From the NCBI RefSeq assembly GCF_016583825.1, contig NZ_NRRV01000009.1, forward strand, positions 1 to 64,000: DNA of 64,000 bases. The letters are read 5' to 3'. Made by a program: the position numbers and the translations under genes. Shown in pieces: positions 8,904-17,134 of the stretch. The stretch comes from Thiohalocapsa halophila (lineage in GTDB: Bacteria; Pseudomonadota; Gammaproteobacteria; Chromatiales; Chromatiaceae). A model generated the notes under the pieces. The model was not told the origin of the DNA. It searched no databases and saw nothing but the letters and a program-made list of their open reading frames with translations. Numbering within the stretch: the stretch's first letter is position 1; the number at the start of each line of letters is the position of its first letter.

Positions 8904-9467
8904 TCAGTCCGTGTGCGGGCGCTTGTACCCGGTGATCATTGCCGCCGGCAGATTCTCACGGTACATCCAGGATGTGGCCGCGACGCCCGCCAAGTGCAGC
9001 CCAATCAACGCCAGCGCGAGATTCGTGGAGAGAAGATGAGCCGCCTCGATGATATCGCCGTAGATGAAAAGGCGGGTGCTGCCCAACGGACCGGACCGGT
9101 TTTCGGCCGCGTCCAAGGTGATGCCGCTGAGGGCGGTGATCGTCAGCACAAGCAGTAGCAAAACGATCATCCAGCCGGCGAGGGGATTGTGGCCCAAGTG
9201 CCGTGCAGCGCGCCCGCGCAAGAAGGCTGCGGCGTATGCCAACGTGCGCCGCGGGCCCGCGACGAAGTCTTGGAAACGCGCGTGCCGGGGTCCGAGAAGG
9301 CCCCAGGGCAGTCGCATCAGCACCAGTGCCAGCACCGTGTAGCCGAGCCAAAGATGTAGCTCGTAATAGCCGTCGCCGGTCATATAGGCTGTGCAGAAAG
9401 CTAGGGCGAGGGCCCAGTGGAACAGGCGAATGAAAGGGTCCCAGACCAGGGTCATCATGTCTGTCAT
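8904..9467 (-). CDS. Cytochrome b561-type (cytochrome b/b6 domain) membrane protein
   Basis: A 187-residue, four-helix di-heme cytochrome b of the Ni/Fe-hydrogenase b-subunit/cytochrome b561 type. Candidate heme histidines are in LFHWALA (helix 1), YYELHLWLGY (helix 2), and EAAHLLSTN plus LIGLHLAGV (helix 4). It would shuttle electrons between the quinone pool and a periplasmic or membrane partner. Start 9467 overlaps the VWA gene stop by ATGA. Its inclusion between the VWA protein and the Ebo block suggests a redox step in the pathway. The partner is unknown; no c-type cytochrome gene is adjacent. Confidence 0.88.
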   Translation of the reverse strand: MTDMMTLVWDPFIRLFHWALALAFCTAYMTGDGYYELHLWLGYTVLALVLMRLPWGLLGPRHARFQDFVAGPRRTLAYAAAFLRGRAARHLGHNPLAGWMIVLLLLVLTITALSGITLDAAENRSGPLGSTRLFIYGDIIEAAHLLSTNLALALIGLHLAGVAATSWMYRENLPAAMITGYKRPHTD

Positions 9468-11971
9468 AGTTCTCGCGCAGGGTCCTTGGGTCGCGGCCCG
9501 GCCCAAGGCGGCCGCCACGCTTCGCCTGGTACACGTCCAAGTCGCTCCCGGGCCAGGATGCCGATGAACAGCAACAGCGCTGCCCCTGCCAGCCAAGGCC
9601 GGCTCCGCGTCCCGGCGGTGGCTCCTGTGAAGCCGAGGCGGCCGCCTGACGGAAAGTCATCCACCGGCGTCCAGCGCGGTAGATCTGCGAGTGCAGCTAG
9701 GGCGTCCTGCGTTGCCGCGGAGCGCAGCCACTCTGCCCGCGGCGCATGCCAGAGCGCTCGCTTTAGGCGCGCAGGGCCTGCATGCGCGATTACATCATAG
9801 CGGCCTGGTCGGGGCGCGGACAGATCCAGTACGAAACGCCCGGGCGCCGACGCCGGCAGGCTGCCGCTGTGGCGCCCGCCCTGGGGCCCGTGCAGCTGCC
9901 ACTCGAGCCGTGCGGTACGCGCCCAACTTCCGTTTCTCCCAAGCATGTCCACGTGAAGACGGATGCGATCGGCGTCGTGTCGTGCACGGACCTCGACGCC
10001 GGGGTCCTGCCCTGCGCCGGCCGTCCAACTTATGAGGCCCCCCAGCACCGCCGGCAGATACGACCAGGCACGCCATGCGGGAGCCAGCTCACCGAGCCCC
10101 GCAGTCAGTGCTACCACGCGCCCTTGCCCCGCGCTTTGCCAAGCCAGCAGGGGGTCGCCTTCGGCGGTAATGACCGGCGCTGCCGCGCCGTCGCGTAGCC
10201 GCGTCCTGCGGTAGTCCGCCACCGGCGGCCAGTCTTGCGGCTCGTTGCCAGGGAGTCTAAACGGTAGCTCGGTGCCAGGCTGTGCCGAAACCAGCCCCGG
10301 GCGTTTCGCCGGGCGATCGCGCTGTACCTCGGTCGCGACGAAGCTCGGTAGCTGTGCTGCCTCATCGACCCTCGCGAAGCGACCGTTTGCGGCAGTGGCG
10401 AGTGCCCGCAGCGGTGCCGTTCGGCTCGGCTCACCGATGCCGATGGCGATCAGCTCGACCCCCGCCTCGCGCAGACGTCGGCCCTCGGCCGTCAAGTCCG
10501 CAGACGGCGTGTCTGCGAACTGCCCGTCGCTGATTAGCACCAGGAGCCGACGCCCCTTGGCGTCTTCATGCCGCTCGGCGAATGCCGTCATCGCCAGATC
10601 GATCGCCGGCGCGAGGTGTGTGCCCCCGGCAGGTGTGCGCCGCTTCGCGCTGGCGAGCGTCGCCGACGGTTCGGCATAGGACGCGAGCGGCAGCGTCAAT
10701 TCGGCTTCCGTGCCGAACACCGCCAGAGCGATCCGATCCTGCGGCGCCAGAGCAGCCGCCGCCGCCATGATTGCCGCGCGCGCGGCGTCGATGCGCGTCA
10801 CGCCCTCGGTGAGGGGCTGGCCCATGCTGCCCGAGCTGTCCAAGGCGAATAGCACCGATGCTGCGGGTACCCGCTTTGGCGGCACCGACACGACTGGTAG
10901 CAAGGCTTCCAACCGAGACCCGCGATAACCGCCGGCGCCAAAGCTGCGTGGCCCTCCGAGCACCACCAAGCCCATGCCACGGCCGTTGACCGCATTGGCC
11001 AAGCGCTCCAACAGCGGTGGGGATAGCGCTGCGACAGGCACGTCATCCAATAGGGTTACCGCCGCGCCGGCCAGATCGGCGGTCAGCAGCCGCTCCGGCG
11101 TTCGTTGCTCGACGCTCCAACCGCCAGCCCGGAGTGCGCTTGCCAATCCGTGGTCCTCCGTGCCCACGAGCAAGACCGACTGTGCTCCTTCCACGCGCAA
11201 GAGCTTGGTCAGGTGCAGGGCGCCCGGTGTCGTGTCCGCAGCCGGCGGATCGCCCAGGCGCGCCCGCACACGGTGCACACCGGGCGCGGGGGGCGGCAGT
11301 TCCAGCTCGATCACGGTGGGCGCATCCGCCGGGACGGACACGGGGCGGTGCAGCGCCTGGCTGTCGTCGATGTCCAGGCTCAGCCTCGTCTGCGCGGGTC
11401 GCTCGGCCGTGAGGACCAATCGCAGCCGTACCGGACTTCCCATCGGCACGCGAGCGGGACCGTCCATTGTTGCAATGCGGATATTCGGCACCGCCGCGGG
11501 CCGTCGCCACCAAGCCACGGCGGGCACCCGTGCCTGTAGCTCGGCAAGTGCTCGGGCGGTACCTGCGGTGGTGCCGCGGCCGTCGGAGACCAGCAGCACC
11601 GGCGCCCCCTGCGGCGCCTGCGCCAGTGCCCCCGCCAAATCGGTGCCCAGGGGCGACAGCTGCGTCTGCCGCGGCAGGATATCCGGTAGACCAAGTCGCG
11701 GCGCAGCCTCCCGCAGCTCGACGGCCGGCCGCGCGGCGAAGCGGATGAGCGTGACGCGGCTGTTCTCCGGCAGGCCGCGCAGGCGCCGCCGCAAGCTCTG
11801 CCAACTGGCCTCTGCATCCCCCTGACGCAGGCTCGCGGAGTCGTCCAGCAAGAGCGTCAGTACTGCCGGCTCGCCGCCCCGAGGCAGCGGCGGGCTCCAC
11901 AGCGCCAGGAGCAACAGCGCCGCCACGGCGCGCATGCCCCAACGGTGCACGGCATCTGGGCTGAAACGCAT
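9464..11971 (-). CDS. Large double-VWA membrane protein with central amidotransferase-like region
   Basis: An 835-residue protein. An N-terminal membrane segment (RAVAALLLLALWSPPL) precedes a first VWA-like domain with the MIDAS motif DDSAS (about residue 43) and a LLVSDGRGTT strand. The middle has a beta-sandwich stretch, then a class-I-glutamine-amidotransferase-like region (VLLVGTEDHGLAS; VVLGGPRSFGAGGY). A second, complete VWA domain follows with LDSSGSMG (about 400) and LLVLISDGQF. There is then a periplasmic beta domain and a final transmembrane helix near the C-terminus (WLAGAALLLFIGIL). The layout resembles the large VWA proteins next to MoxR/BatA systems. It starts 4 bases after the preceding gene and is coupled to cytochrome b downstream. 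VWA domains bind partners through Mg2+, so I infer a scaffold or quality-control role. Confidence 0.85.
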   Translation of the reverse strand: MRFSPDAVHRWGMRAVAALLLLALWSPPLPRGGEPAVLTLLLDDSASLRQGDAEASWQSLRRRLRGLPENSRVTLIRFAARPAVELREAAPRLGLPDILPRQTQLSPLGTDLAGALAQAPQGAPVLLVSDGRGTTAGTARALAELQARVPAVAWWRRPAAVPNIRIATMDGPARVPMGSPVRLRLVLTAERPAQTRLSLDIDDSQALHRPVSVPADAPTVIELELPPPAPGVHRVRARLGDPPAADTTPGALHLTKLLRVEGAQSVLLVGTEDHGLASALRAGGWSVEQRTPERLLTADLAGAAVTLLDDVPVAALSPPLLERLANAVNGRGMGLVVLGGPRSFGAGGYRGSRLEALLPVVSVPPKRVPAASVLFALDSSGSMGQPLTEGVTRIDAARAAIMAAAAALAPQDRIALAVFGTEAELTLPLASYAEPSATLASAKRRTPAGGTHLAPAIDLAMTAFAERHEDAKGRRLLVLISDGQFADTPSADLTAEGRRLREAGVELIAIGIGEPSRTAPLRALATAANGRFARVDEAAQLPSFVATEVQRDRPAKRPGLVSAQPGTELPFRLPGNEPQDWPPVADYRRTRLRDGAAAPVITAEGDPLLAWQSAGQGRVVALTAGLGELAPAWRAWSYLPAVLGGLISWTAGAGQDPGVEVRARHDADRIRLHVDMLGRNGSWARTARLEWQLHGPQGGRHSGSLPASAPGRFVLDLSAPRPGRYDVIAHAGPARLKRALWHAPRAEWLRSAATQDALAALADLPRWTPVDDFPSGGRLGFTGATAGTRSRPWLAGAALLLFIGILARERLGRVPGEAWRPPWAGPRPKDPAREL

Positions 11972-11975
11972 ACGG

Positions 11976-13553
11976 CTATATGCTTCTGGACGGTCCGCGC
12001 ACACCCGTGCGAGTGAGCTCCGGCACCAGCAGTGCGAGCGCGACCGCCAGGGCCAGGGCGGCAGGGACAGTTCGTGACGGCGGTCGCTCGCGGCCGGTGG
12101 TGCCGGATTGAGCCACTGGGCCGGGTGCAATGCGCATCTGCGCCGTTGCTCGCCGCGCCGCAACTGGGCCGATGGCACCCCGCACCGGCGACGGCTGCTG
12201 GGGCAGCGCCGCCGGCAGGCGGTCCAGCAGCCAGTCGAGCAGCAGCGCCGGCGCACCGCCGGTGCCGCGCGGAAGCTCGATCAGCACATCGATGCGACGC
12301 TCGCCCGGATACCCCAGCACCAGCGGCAGGCGGCGAGTACCAGCCAACAGGACGCCGGCGTGGTCCTCTGCGGGCACAATGGCGACTGTCCGCGGCCGGG
12401 TTGCCGAATCCAGCCCTTGCAGTGGCGCGGGTAGCAGCGCCCTCGGCAGCGGCTGCAAAGACTGTGCTGAAGCCGCTCGGAACCATAGCGAAACCGCGCT
12501 GCTGGATGCCTCGGGCGATGGCCGCTCAGCGCAGACGATCATCAGCGCCGGCGCGGCTTCGCTGGATTCGAGTCTCGGGCTCGCAGCAACTGCAGCACGT
12601 AGCGTGTCCGGGCATTCGGGCGCAATCTGCGCTGCCAGCGGCTGCAGTGCCTCGGCAGCGACCTCCAGCTGGTCATCCACCGCCAGTGCGTCGGCGGGCT
12701 TCAGCCTTGCCAGCAGGCGCGCGCCGCCGGCGCGAGGGATGTCGAAGTGGCGTACCTCGGTGGCGCTCGCGGCCACCGACACGCGCCACTCGGCGAGCGT
12801 CCGCTGACCCTGGGTCAGCACCAGCGCGCGCTCGCCGTGGTGGGTGCCGGCGTTGTGGATCTGTACGGTGCCTTGGAGCAGCGACGCGTCGCGCGGGTCG
12901 AGCCGCAGGGCCAGTGCTGCAATACCGAAGTTCTCGGTGCTCTCGCCAAAGGTGATGATCCGCGAGTAGTCTCCCGGCGCAGCATCGCTGCCCCGTGTAC
13001 CATCGGTGACGAGCCAGGTTCGCACCCCATGGGGGAGCGGCGGCGGAAGTGCTGGCGATGCCGTACCGGCGACTGCGGCGTCAGCGGCCCTGGTGAATCG
13101 AGCCGCCAGCGCAGCGCTGTCGAGGCCGTCGACTGGGCTTGGTGCCCTGTCCGCGCCGCTGGCGAACAGGGTCGCAGACGGCGCGTGCGCGTTCGCCAAG
13201 GCGGTATGCAGGGCGACGGCGGCGTGCGCGGCACGGCTTCGGCCGTCCGGCTCGACGGCCAGCAGGCTTGGCGTGGCCTCGAGCTCGACGCGGACCTGCA
13301 GACTGTCCGCCGGCGGGCGCCAGCCGATGCCTGCCAGTGCGAGCAACAGCAGTGCGGCGATCAAAGCGCGACGGCGCCAGCGCGGATCGGGGCGTGCGTC
13401 CTGCAGTGCAGCGGCCTCCGGCGCCTGCGTTGTGATCCAAGGGAAGAGCGCCGGCACGAGCGCCGGCGAGGCCTGACCGCGGCGGTGGAGTGGTCGCAGC
13501 AGCGGCAGCAAGCCCAGGCCTAGCAGCCACCAGGGAGCGGCGAAGGTGATCAC
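11976..13553 (-). CDS. BatA-like protein with N-terminal double transmembrane domain
   Basis: A 525-residue protein beginning MITFAAPWWLLGLGLLPLL, the N-terminal double-transmembrane signature of BatA/BatB-family proteins. The second helix is at about 62-78 (ALIAALLLLALAGIGW). A large periplasmic region follows, with poor VWA motif conservation and a CARDB-like beta domain (VQIHNAGTHHGERALVLTQG). A C-terminal transmembrane helix ends the protein (AALALAVALALLVPEL). In MoxR loci such proteins sit with DUF58 and VWA partners. It overlaps the DUF58 gene by ATGA at the start and ends 4 bases before the big VWA gene. No enzymatic residue is recognisable. Confidence 0.8.
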   Translation of the reverse strand: MITFAAPWWLLGLGLLPLLRPLHRRGQASPALVPALFPWITTQAPEAAALQDARPDPRWRRRALIAALLLLALAGIGWRPPADSLQVRVELEATPSLLAVEPDGRSRAAHAAVALHTALANAHAPSATLFASGADRAPSPVDGLDSAALAARFTRAADAAVAGTASPALPPPLPHGVRTWLVTDGTRGSDAAPGDYSRIITFGESTENFGIAALALRLDPRDASLLQGTVQIHNAGTHHGERALVLTQGQRTLAEWRVSVAASATEVRHFDIPRAGGARLLARLKPADALAVDDQLEVAAEALQPLAAQIAPECPDTLRAAVAASPRLESSEAAPALMIVCAERPSPEASSSAVSLWFRAASAQSLQPLPRALLPAPLQGLDSATRPRTVAIVPAEDHAGVLLAGTRRLPLVLGYPGERRIDVLIELPRGTGGAPALLLDWLLDRLPAALPQQPSPVRGAIGPVAARRATAQMRIAPGPVAQSGTTGRERPPSRTVPAALALAVALALLVPELTRTGVRGPSRSI

Positions 13554-14554
13554 GAGCTTGAGCCCTGGAGCGGACTACCTTCAGGCTGCTGGCCACCCTG
13601 CCGCGGCACGGTTGCGTGCGGATGTCGCAGCAGGTGTGACAGTATCACCTGATCCCAGGCGGCATCGGGCGCGGCAACGGTAGCCGGTATCCTGAGCTCG
13701 CGACAGCGGCTCGCAAGGGTCTCGAAGACGGCATCCAGCCGTGCTCGGGCGCGCTGTGCCGTCGCTTCATCGCTGCTTACGGTGAGCTGGTAGCCGGTCT
13801 CGGCATCCACCAGCCTGATCGCGCCCCCTAACTGCGCTGCCGGCGCTGCCACGCGCAGTAATTCCACGCCGGCCGCCGCGCGTGCCAAGAGCGCCAGTGC
13901 TGGGGCCATGCCGTCCGGGCGCAGACAGTCGCTGATCAGCAATACGCGCCGACCCTGCGCCAGAGGCGCACAGCGCTCTGGGCATGATGTGTCGGGACTG
14001 ACCGGACGCTCACGCATCGGCGCCACGGGCCGCCAGTTGCGCAACAGCCGATAGACGCCACGCCTTGCCTCTGCGCCGCGTCCAGGCTCAGTGGCCGCAT
14101 CGACGGTATGACTGAACAGGGCCAGCACGACCCTGTGTCCCTGCTGTGTCAGCACGAAGGCGGTGGCGGCGGCGAGCTGCACTGCGAGGCTCCAAGCGCC
14201 GTGCTGAGTCTGCCGTGTACTAATGCCCATGGACGCGCTGCGATCCAGGGCCAGCAGCCATTCGCCGGCGCGCTCGTCGCGGTAGCGGCGGACAACCGGC
14301 TCCCGACGCCGGGCGCTGGCCCGCCAGTCGATGCCGCGCGGATCGTCACCGGGCGTGTAGGGGCGGTGGTCGATGAAGTCCTGCCCGGAGGCGATCCAGC
14401 CGTGGCGCAGCGTCCCGTCGGCGTGCTGGGGTCTGCCCGCGAGCAGGCCGCTCGTCAGGAGAGAAAGCCGTTGCAGCCGCACCGAATCCAGGGCCACCAG
14501 CGGATCCTCGTCAGCGCCGCTGCTCAGCCGTCGCCGCACCATCGTGCCCGCCAT
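13550..14554 (-). CDS. DUF58 domain protein
   Basis: A 334-residue protein with the DUF58 core (FIDHRPYTPGDDPRGIDW, about residues 61-78, then RREPVVRRYRDER). It is followed by a VWA-like fold with LALDRSASMGIST (MIDAS-like DxSxS, about 106-118) and VLLISDCL. DUF58 proteins accompany MoxR AAA+ ATPases and are believed to act as their adaptors or substrates on the cytoplasmic face. The start may be the ATG at 14554 or at 14542; either overlaps the MoxR stop by 31 or 19 bases. The 3' end overlaps the BatA-like gene by ATGA. Confidence 0.88.
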   Translation of the reverse strand: MAGTMVRRRLSSGADEDPLVALDSVRLQRLSLLTSGLLAGRPQHADGTLRHGWIASGQDFIDHRPYTPGDDPRGIDWRASARRREPVVRRYRDERAGEWLLALDRSASMGISTRQTQHGAWSLAVQLAAATAFVLTQQGHRVVLALFSHTVDAATEPGRGAEARRGVYRLLRNWRPVAPMRERPVSPDTSCPERCAPLAQGRRVLLISDCLRPDGMAPALALLARAAAGVELLRVAAPAAQLGGAIRLVDAETGYQLTVSSDEATAQRARARLDAVFETLASRCRELRIPATVAAPDAAWDQVILSHLLRHPHATVPRQGGQQPEGSPLQGSSS

Positions 14555-15528
14555 TGCGCCAGCAGCTGCCCCAGCACAGTCGCTTGGTCGGCGCCGCCCA
14601 GTAGCGCGTCCATGCTCAGCACCACACGGTGATTGAGGCAGGGCAGCGCGAAAGTCTCAAGGTCCCGAAAGGCCACATGCGCGCGCCCATCCAGGAGCGC
14701 GTGGACCCGCGCGCAGCGCAGCAGCGCCTGCAGCCCCCGGGGACTGGCGCCGTAACGCAGCGCTGCCGCGGGCGTGTCGCTATCGCCGTGGGTGGCGAGC
14801 ACCAGGTCGGCAGCAGCACGCTTGACCGAGCCGGTAATTTCCGGCGCGCGGGCACTCGCCAGCAACAGCTGCAGGCGCTCCGATGTGAGGACCGGTGCCA
14901 GCGTTTCGGCCGGCTCGGCGTCCAGGGAGACATCTAGCATGGCCACCAGCGTCTCGCGATCGGGCATGTCCACGTGCAGCCGCACGGCAAAGCGATCCAG
15001 CTGCGCCTCGGGCAGCGGATAGGTGCCCTCGATCTCGATGGGGTTCTGGGTGGCGACGACCCGAAACGGCTCGGGCAAGGGGTGTGTGCGGCCGTTGCAG
15101 GTCACCTGCCCCTCTTGCATGGCTTCGAGCAGCGCGGCCTGGGTCTTGGGCGTGGCGCGGTTGATCTCATCCACCAGCACCATTTGCGCGAATACCGGCC
15201 CCGGCATGAAGTGAAGGGCCTCGGTGGCGTGCTCGCGGGTCAGTATCTCGCTGCCGGTGACATCGGCAGGCATCAGATCCGGCGTACATTGCACCCGGCT
15301 CATGCAAACGTCCAGCACCCGCGCGAGGGCCTTCACTAGCTGCGTCTTGCCGAGACCCGGCAATCCCTCCAGCAAGACATGCCCGCCCGCCAGCACCGCG
15401 CACAAGAGTTGGTCGATGAGTCTCTGTTGCCCGAGCACCACGCTCCCAAGTGCCGCACGCAGCGCGGCCAGGTCTGCCGTGGCCGCGGCTAGGTCGGTTG
15501 CCGTTTCAGTGCCCCGGGGTGTGGTCAT
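14524..15528 (-). CDS. MoxR-family AAA+ ATPase
   Basis: A 334-residue AAA+ ATPase (AAA_3 family). Walker A is GLPGLGKT (55-62) and Walker B is VLVDEINRA (Asp120-Glu121). Sensor and arginine-finger regions are recognisable (RVVATQNPIEIEGTYPLPEA; LRYGASPRGLQALL). MoxR proteins act as chaperones that insert cofactors or mature partner proteins, usually with adjacent DUF58/VWA proteins, which is exactly the arrangement here. Start 15528 overlaps the upstream unknown gene by ATGA. The client is unknown; cytochrome b, the toroid protein or the Ebo enzymes are candidates by linkage only. Confidence 0.94.
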   Translation of the reverse strand: MTTPRGTETATDLAAATADLAALRAALGSVVLGQQRLIDQLLCAVLAGGHVLLEGLPGLGKTQLVKALARVLDVCMSRVQCTPDLMPADVTGSEILTREHATEALHFMPGPVFAQMVLVDEINRATPKTQAALLEAMQEGQVTCNGRTHPLPEPFRVVATQNPIEIEGTYPLPEAQLDRFAVRLHVDMPDRETLVAMLDVSLDAEPAETLAPVLTSERLQLLLASARAPEITGSVKRAAADLVLATHGDSDTPAAALRYGASPRGLQALLRCARVHALLDGRAHVAFRDLETFALPCLNHRVVLSMDALLGGADQATVLGQLLAQWRARWCGDG

Positions 15529-16688
15529 TGGCGTTTGCTGCGGACATCGGAAAGCTTGGTGTCGCCGGCCAAGTATCGATGATAGGCGGCAAGCATGCCG
15601 CGTTGATGGAGTGATAAGCCGTCCATCGGCGCAGCGGACCGTTGCACCGTTAGGACCGGCCGCAGCGATGGTAGCGCAGTGGTCGCACGTGCGGATGCGG
15701 CTCGACTCGGCGGCTCTTGAATACGCTCCGCCGGTGCCGAGGCGCCTGCATCGAGACCGATCTCGGCGCGAGCAAGGGGGATGACCGCGCCGGAAGACGG
15801 TAACTGGCGCAAGGGCGTCGTATCGTTGCTGGCCGTGGCGACTTCGCTGCCGAAGCCGTCCACGCCTGTCCCGGCCAAGGCCAGACCGTGCGTTTGCCCG
15901 GCGTCGTCAGGTTGAATGGCGCCGGGGATGGCGCCGACATCGATGCTGGGCGGGGGCATGACCGGCGACCAGTCGCCGGGGCTGGGCTGGGCCGATGTCC
16001 GCTCCCCCGTTTGTGCCAAGTGCTCTGCCTGAGCCGTCGCGGATTGCGGCGTCTTCTCGGCCGCCCGGGCTATGGCGGTGCGCAGTTGGGCGAGGGCCGC
16101 CGGCGGCGGCGCCGATTCCGTGCCCGATCCCGCAGGCGCCCCCAGGGGGGCGTGCCCGAGCGGGTGCTGGAGCGTTGCCACCCATAGAGCCACGGCCGCC
16201 GCCAGAGCCAGTGCCGGCGCCGCCAGCGCGCCCGGTGCCGGTGCGAAGCGCAGCGCTGCCGCCCGTGTCCGCCAGTGGGCCAGCGCACTGTCGGCCTGGT
16301 GCAAGACGAGCGCCTGCACGGCGGTCTTGGGCCCGCCGCTGCGGCGGATCTCAGCGGCGGCGAGCAAGAGAGTGTCGGCGCCGAGCAGGGCGTCGACGCG
16401 CCGCAGCGAATCGCACGCGTCGCTGTCGCGCCGGCCCTGAGGATGCCGAATTCGGCGCCAGGCAACGGCCGCCAGGGCAAGCACGAAAGCGCTGGTCAGG
16501 AGGACCCAGTCCAGCGCCCGCAGCCCGAGCGCGCGCGGCATCCGCTCGCCCCAAGCGAGATGTATCAGGGTCCCCGTCGCCAGCACTACGGCGGCGCCTG
16601 AAAAAATCGTTATCAGCCCGCGCCGGACCGCCGCAGCCCGCTGGCGGCGACAGACCTGTCGAGCCAATCGGTCCAGGCCCGCGCTCAT
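15525..16688 (-). CDS. Unknown protein with three N-terminal transmembrane helices
   Basis: A 387-residue protein that I do not recognise. It has a basic N-terminus (about 27 residues), two hydrophobic segments at about 28-48 and 58-78, a helical cytoplasmic stretch with two DALLGADTLLLAA-like segments, a third hydrophobic segment (ALAAPALALAAAVALWVATL, about 155-174), then a long Pro/Ala/Ser-rich, low-complexity tail that is probably periplasmic and disordered. The C-terminus SLHQRGMLAAYHRYLAGDT contains a helix. It overlaps its neighbours on both sides by ATGA. Its position just before moxR is where MoxR loci often hold a DUF4381/BatD-like membrane subunit, but sequence motifs do not confirm this. 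Confidence 0.72.
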   Translation of the reverse strand: MSAGLDRLARQVCRRQRAAAVRRGLITIFSGAAVVLATGTLIHLAWGERMPRALGLRALDWVLLTSAFVLALAAVAWRRIRHPQGRRDSDACDSLRRVDALLGADTLLLAAAEIRRSGGPKTAVQALVLHQADSALAHWRTRAAALRFAPAPGALAAPALALAAAVALWVATLQHPLGHAPLGAPAGSGTESAPPPAALAQLRTAIARAAEKTPQSATAQAEHLAQTGERTSAQPSPGDWSPVMPPPSIDVGAIPGAIQPDDAGQTHGLALAGTGVDGFGSEVATASNDTTPLRQLPSSGAVIPLARAEIGLDAGASAPAERIQEPPSRAASARATTALPSLRPVLTVQRSAAPMDGLSLHQRGMLAAYHRYLAGDTKLSDVRSKRQ

Positions 16689-17134
16689 GCTGCACCGACA
16701 GCCAGCAGCCGGGTGCCAAAGGCGCACAGCGCAACAAGCAGCCCGGTCTGAGCCAGGTGCTCGACAAATTGCGTGCCGTCGGCTCGGCCGGCGCCGGCGA
16801 GTCTGGGCCAGGGGAGGGCGAGACCGGCGGTGCTCAGCAGACCCACCGCCTGAGCGCCCCCCGCTTGCACAGGCTCCGCGCCGGTGAGTATCAGCATCAG
16901 CGCGAGCGGCGCGGGGAGCAGGAACAGCAGCAAGGCGGGCGTCAGCGGTGGACCGCCTGCCGCGAGCCCAGGCAGCAGCAGCATCACCAGGGCCAACTGA
17001 AAGAGCGAGAGCAGCAAGGCCGCCTGCGTCAGGTCCGCAGGGGCGGCTTGGGCGCCCAAGATCGAGAGCAGCCAACCGGCAGCAGGCATCAGCAGCAGCA
17101 AGCCGCCGAACAAGGCCAGGCGGTAGGGATTCAT
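16685..17134 (-). CDS. Small polytopic membrane protein, unknown
   Basis: A 149-residue hydrophobic protein with about four transmembrane helices: LALFGGLLLLMPAAGWLLSI, ALLLSLFQLALVMLLLPGLA, ALLLFLLPAPLALMLILTG and FVEHLAQTGLLVALCAFGTR. No charged catalytic motif is evident. Both ends are set by ATGA overlaps with the flanking genes, which is the strongest evidence that it is real and which fixes the ATG at 17134. It may anchor or scaffold the preceding periplasmic protein (inference from coupling). I do not recognise a family. Confidence 0.72.
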   Translation of the reverse strand: MNPYRLALFGGLLLLMPAAGWLLSILGAQAAPADLTQAALLLSLFQLALVMLLLPGLAAGGPPLTPALLLFLLPAPLALMLILTGAEPVQAGGAQAVGLLSTAGLALPWPRLAGAGRADGTQFVEHLAQTGLLVALCAFGTRLLAVGAA

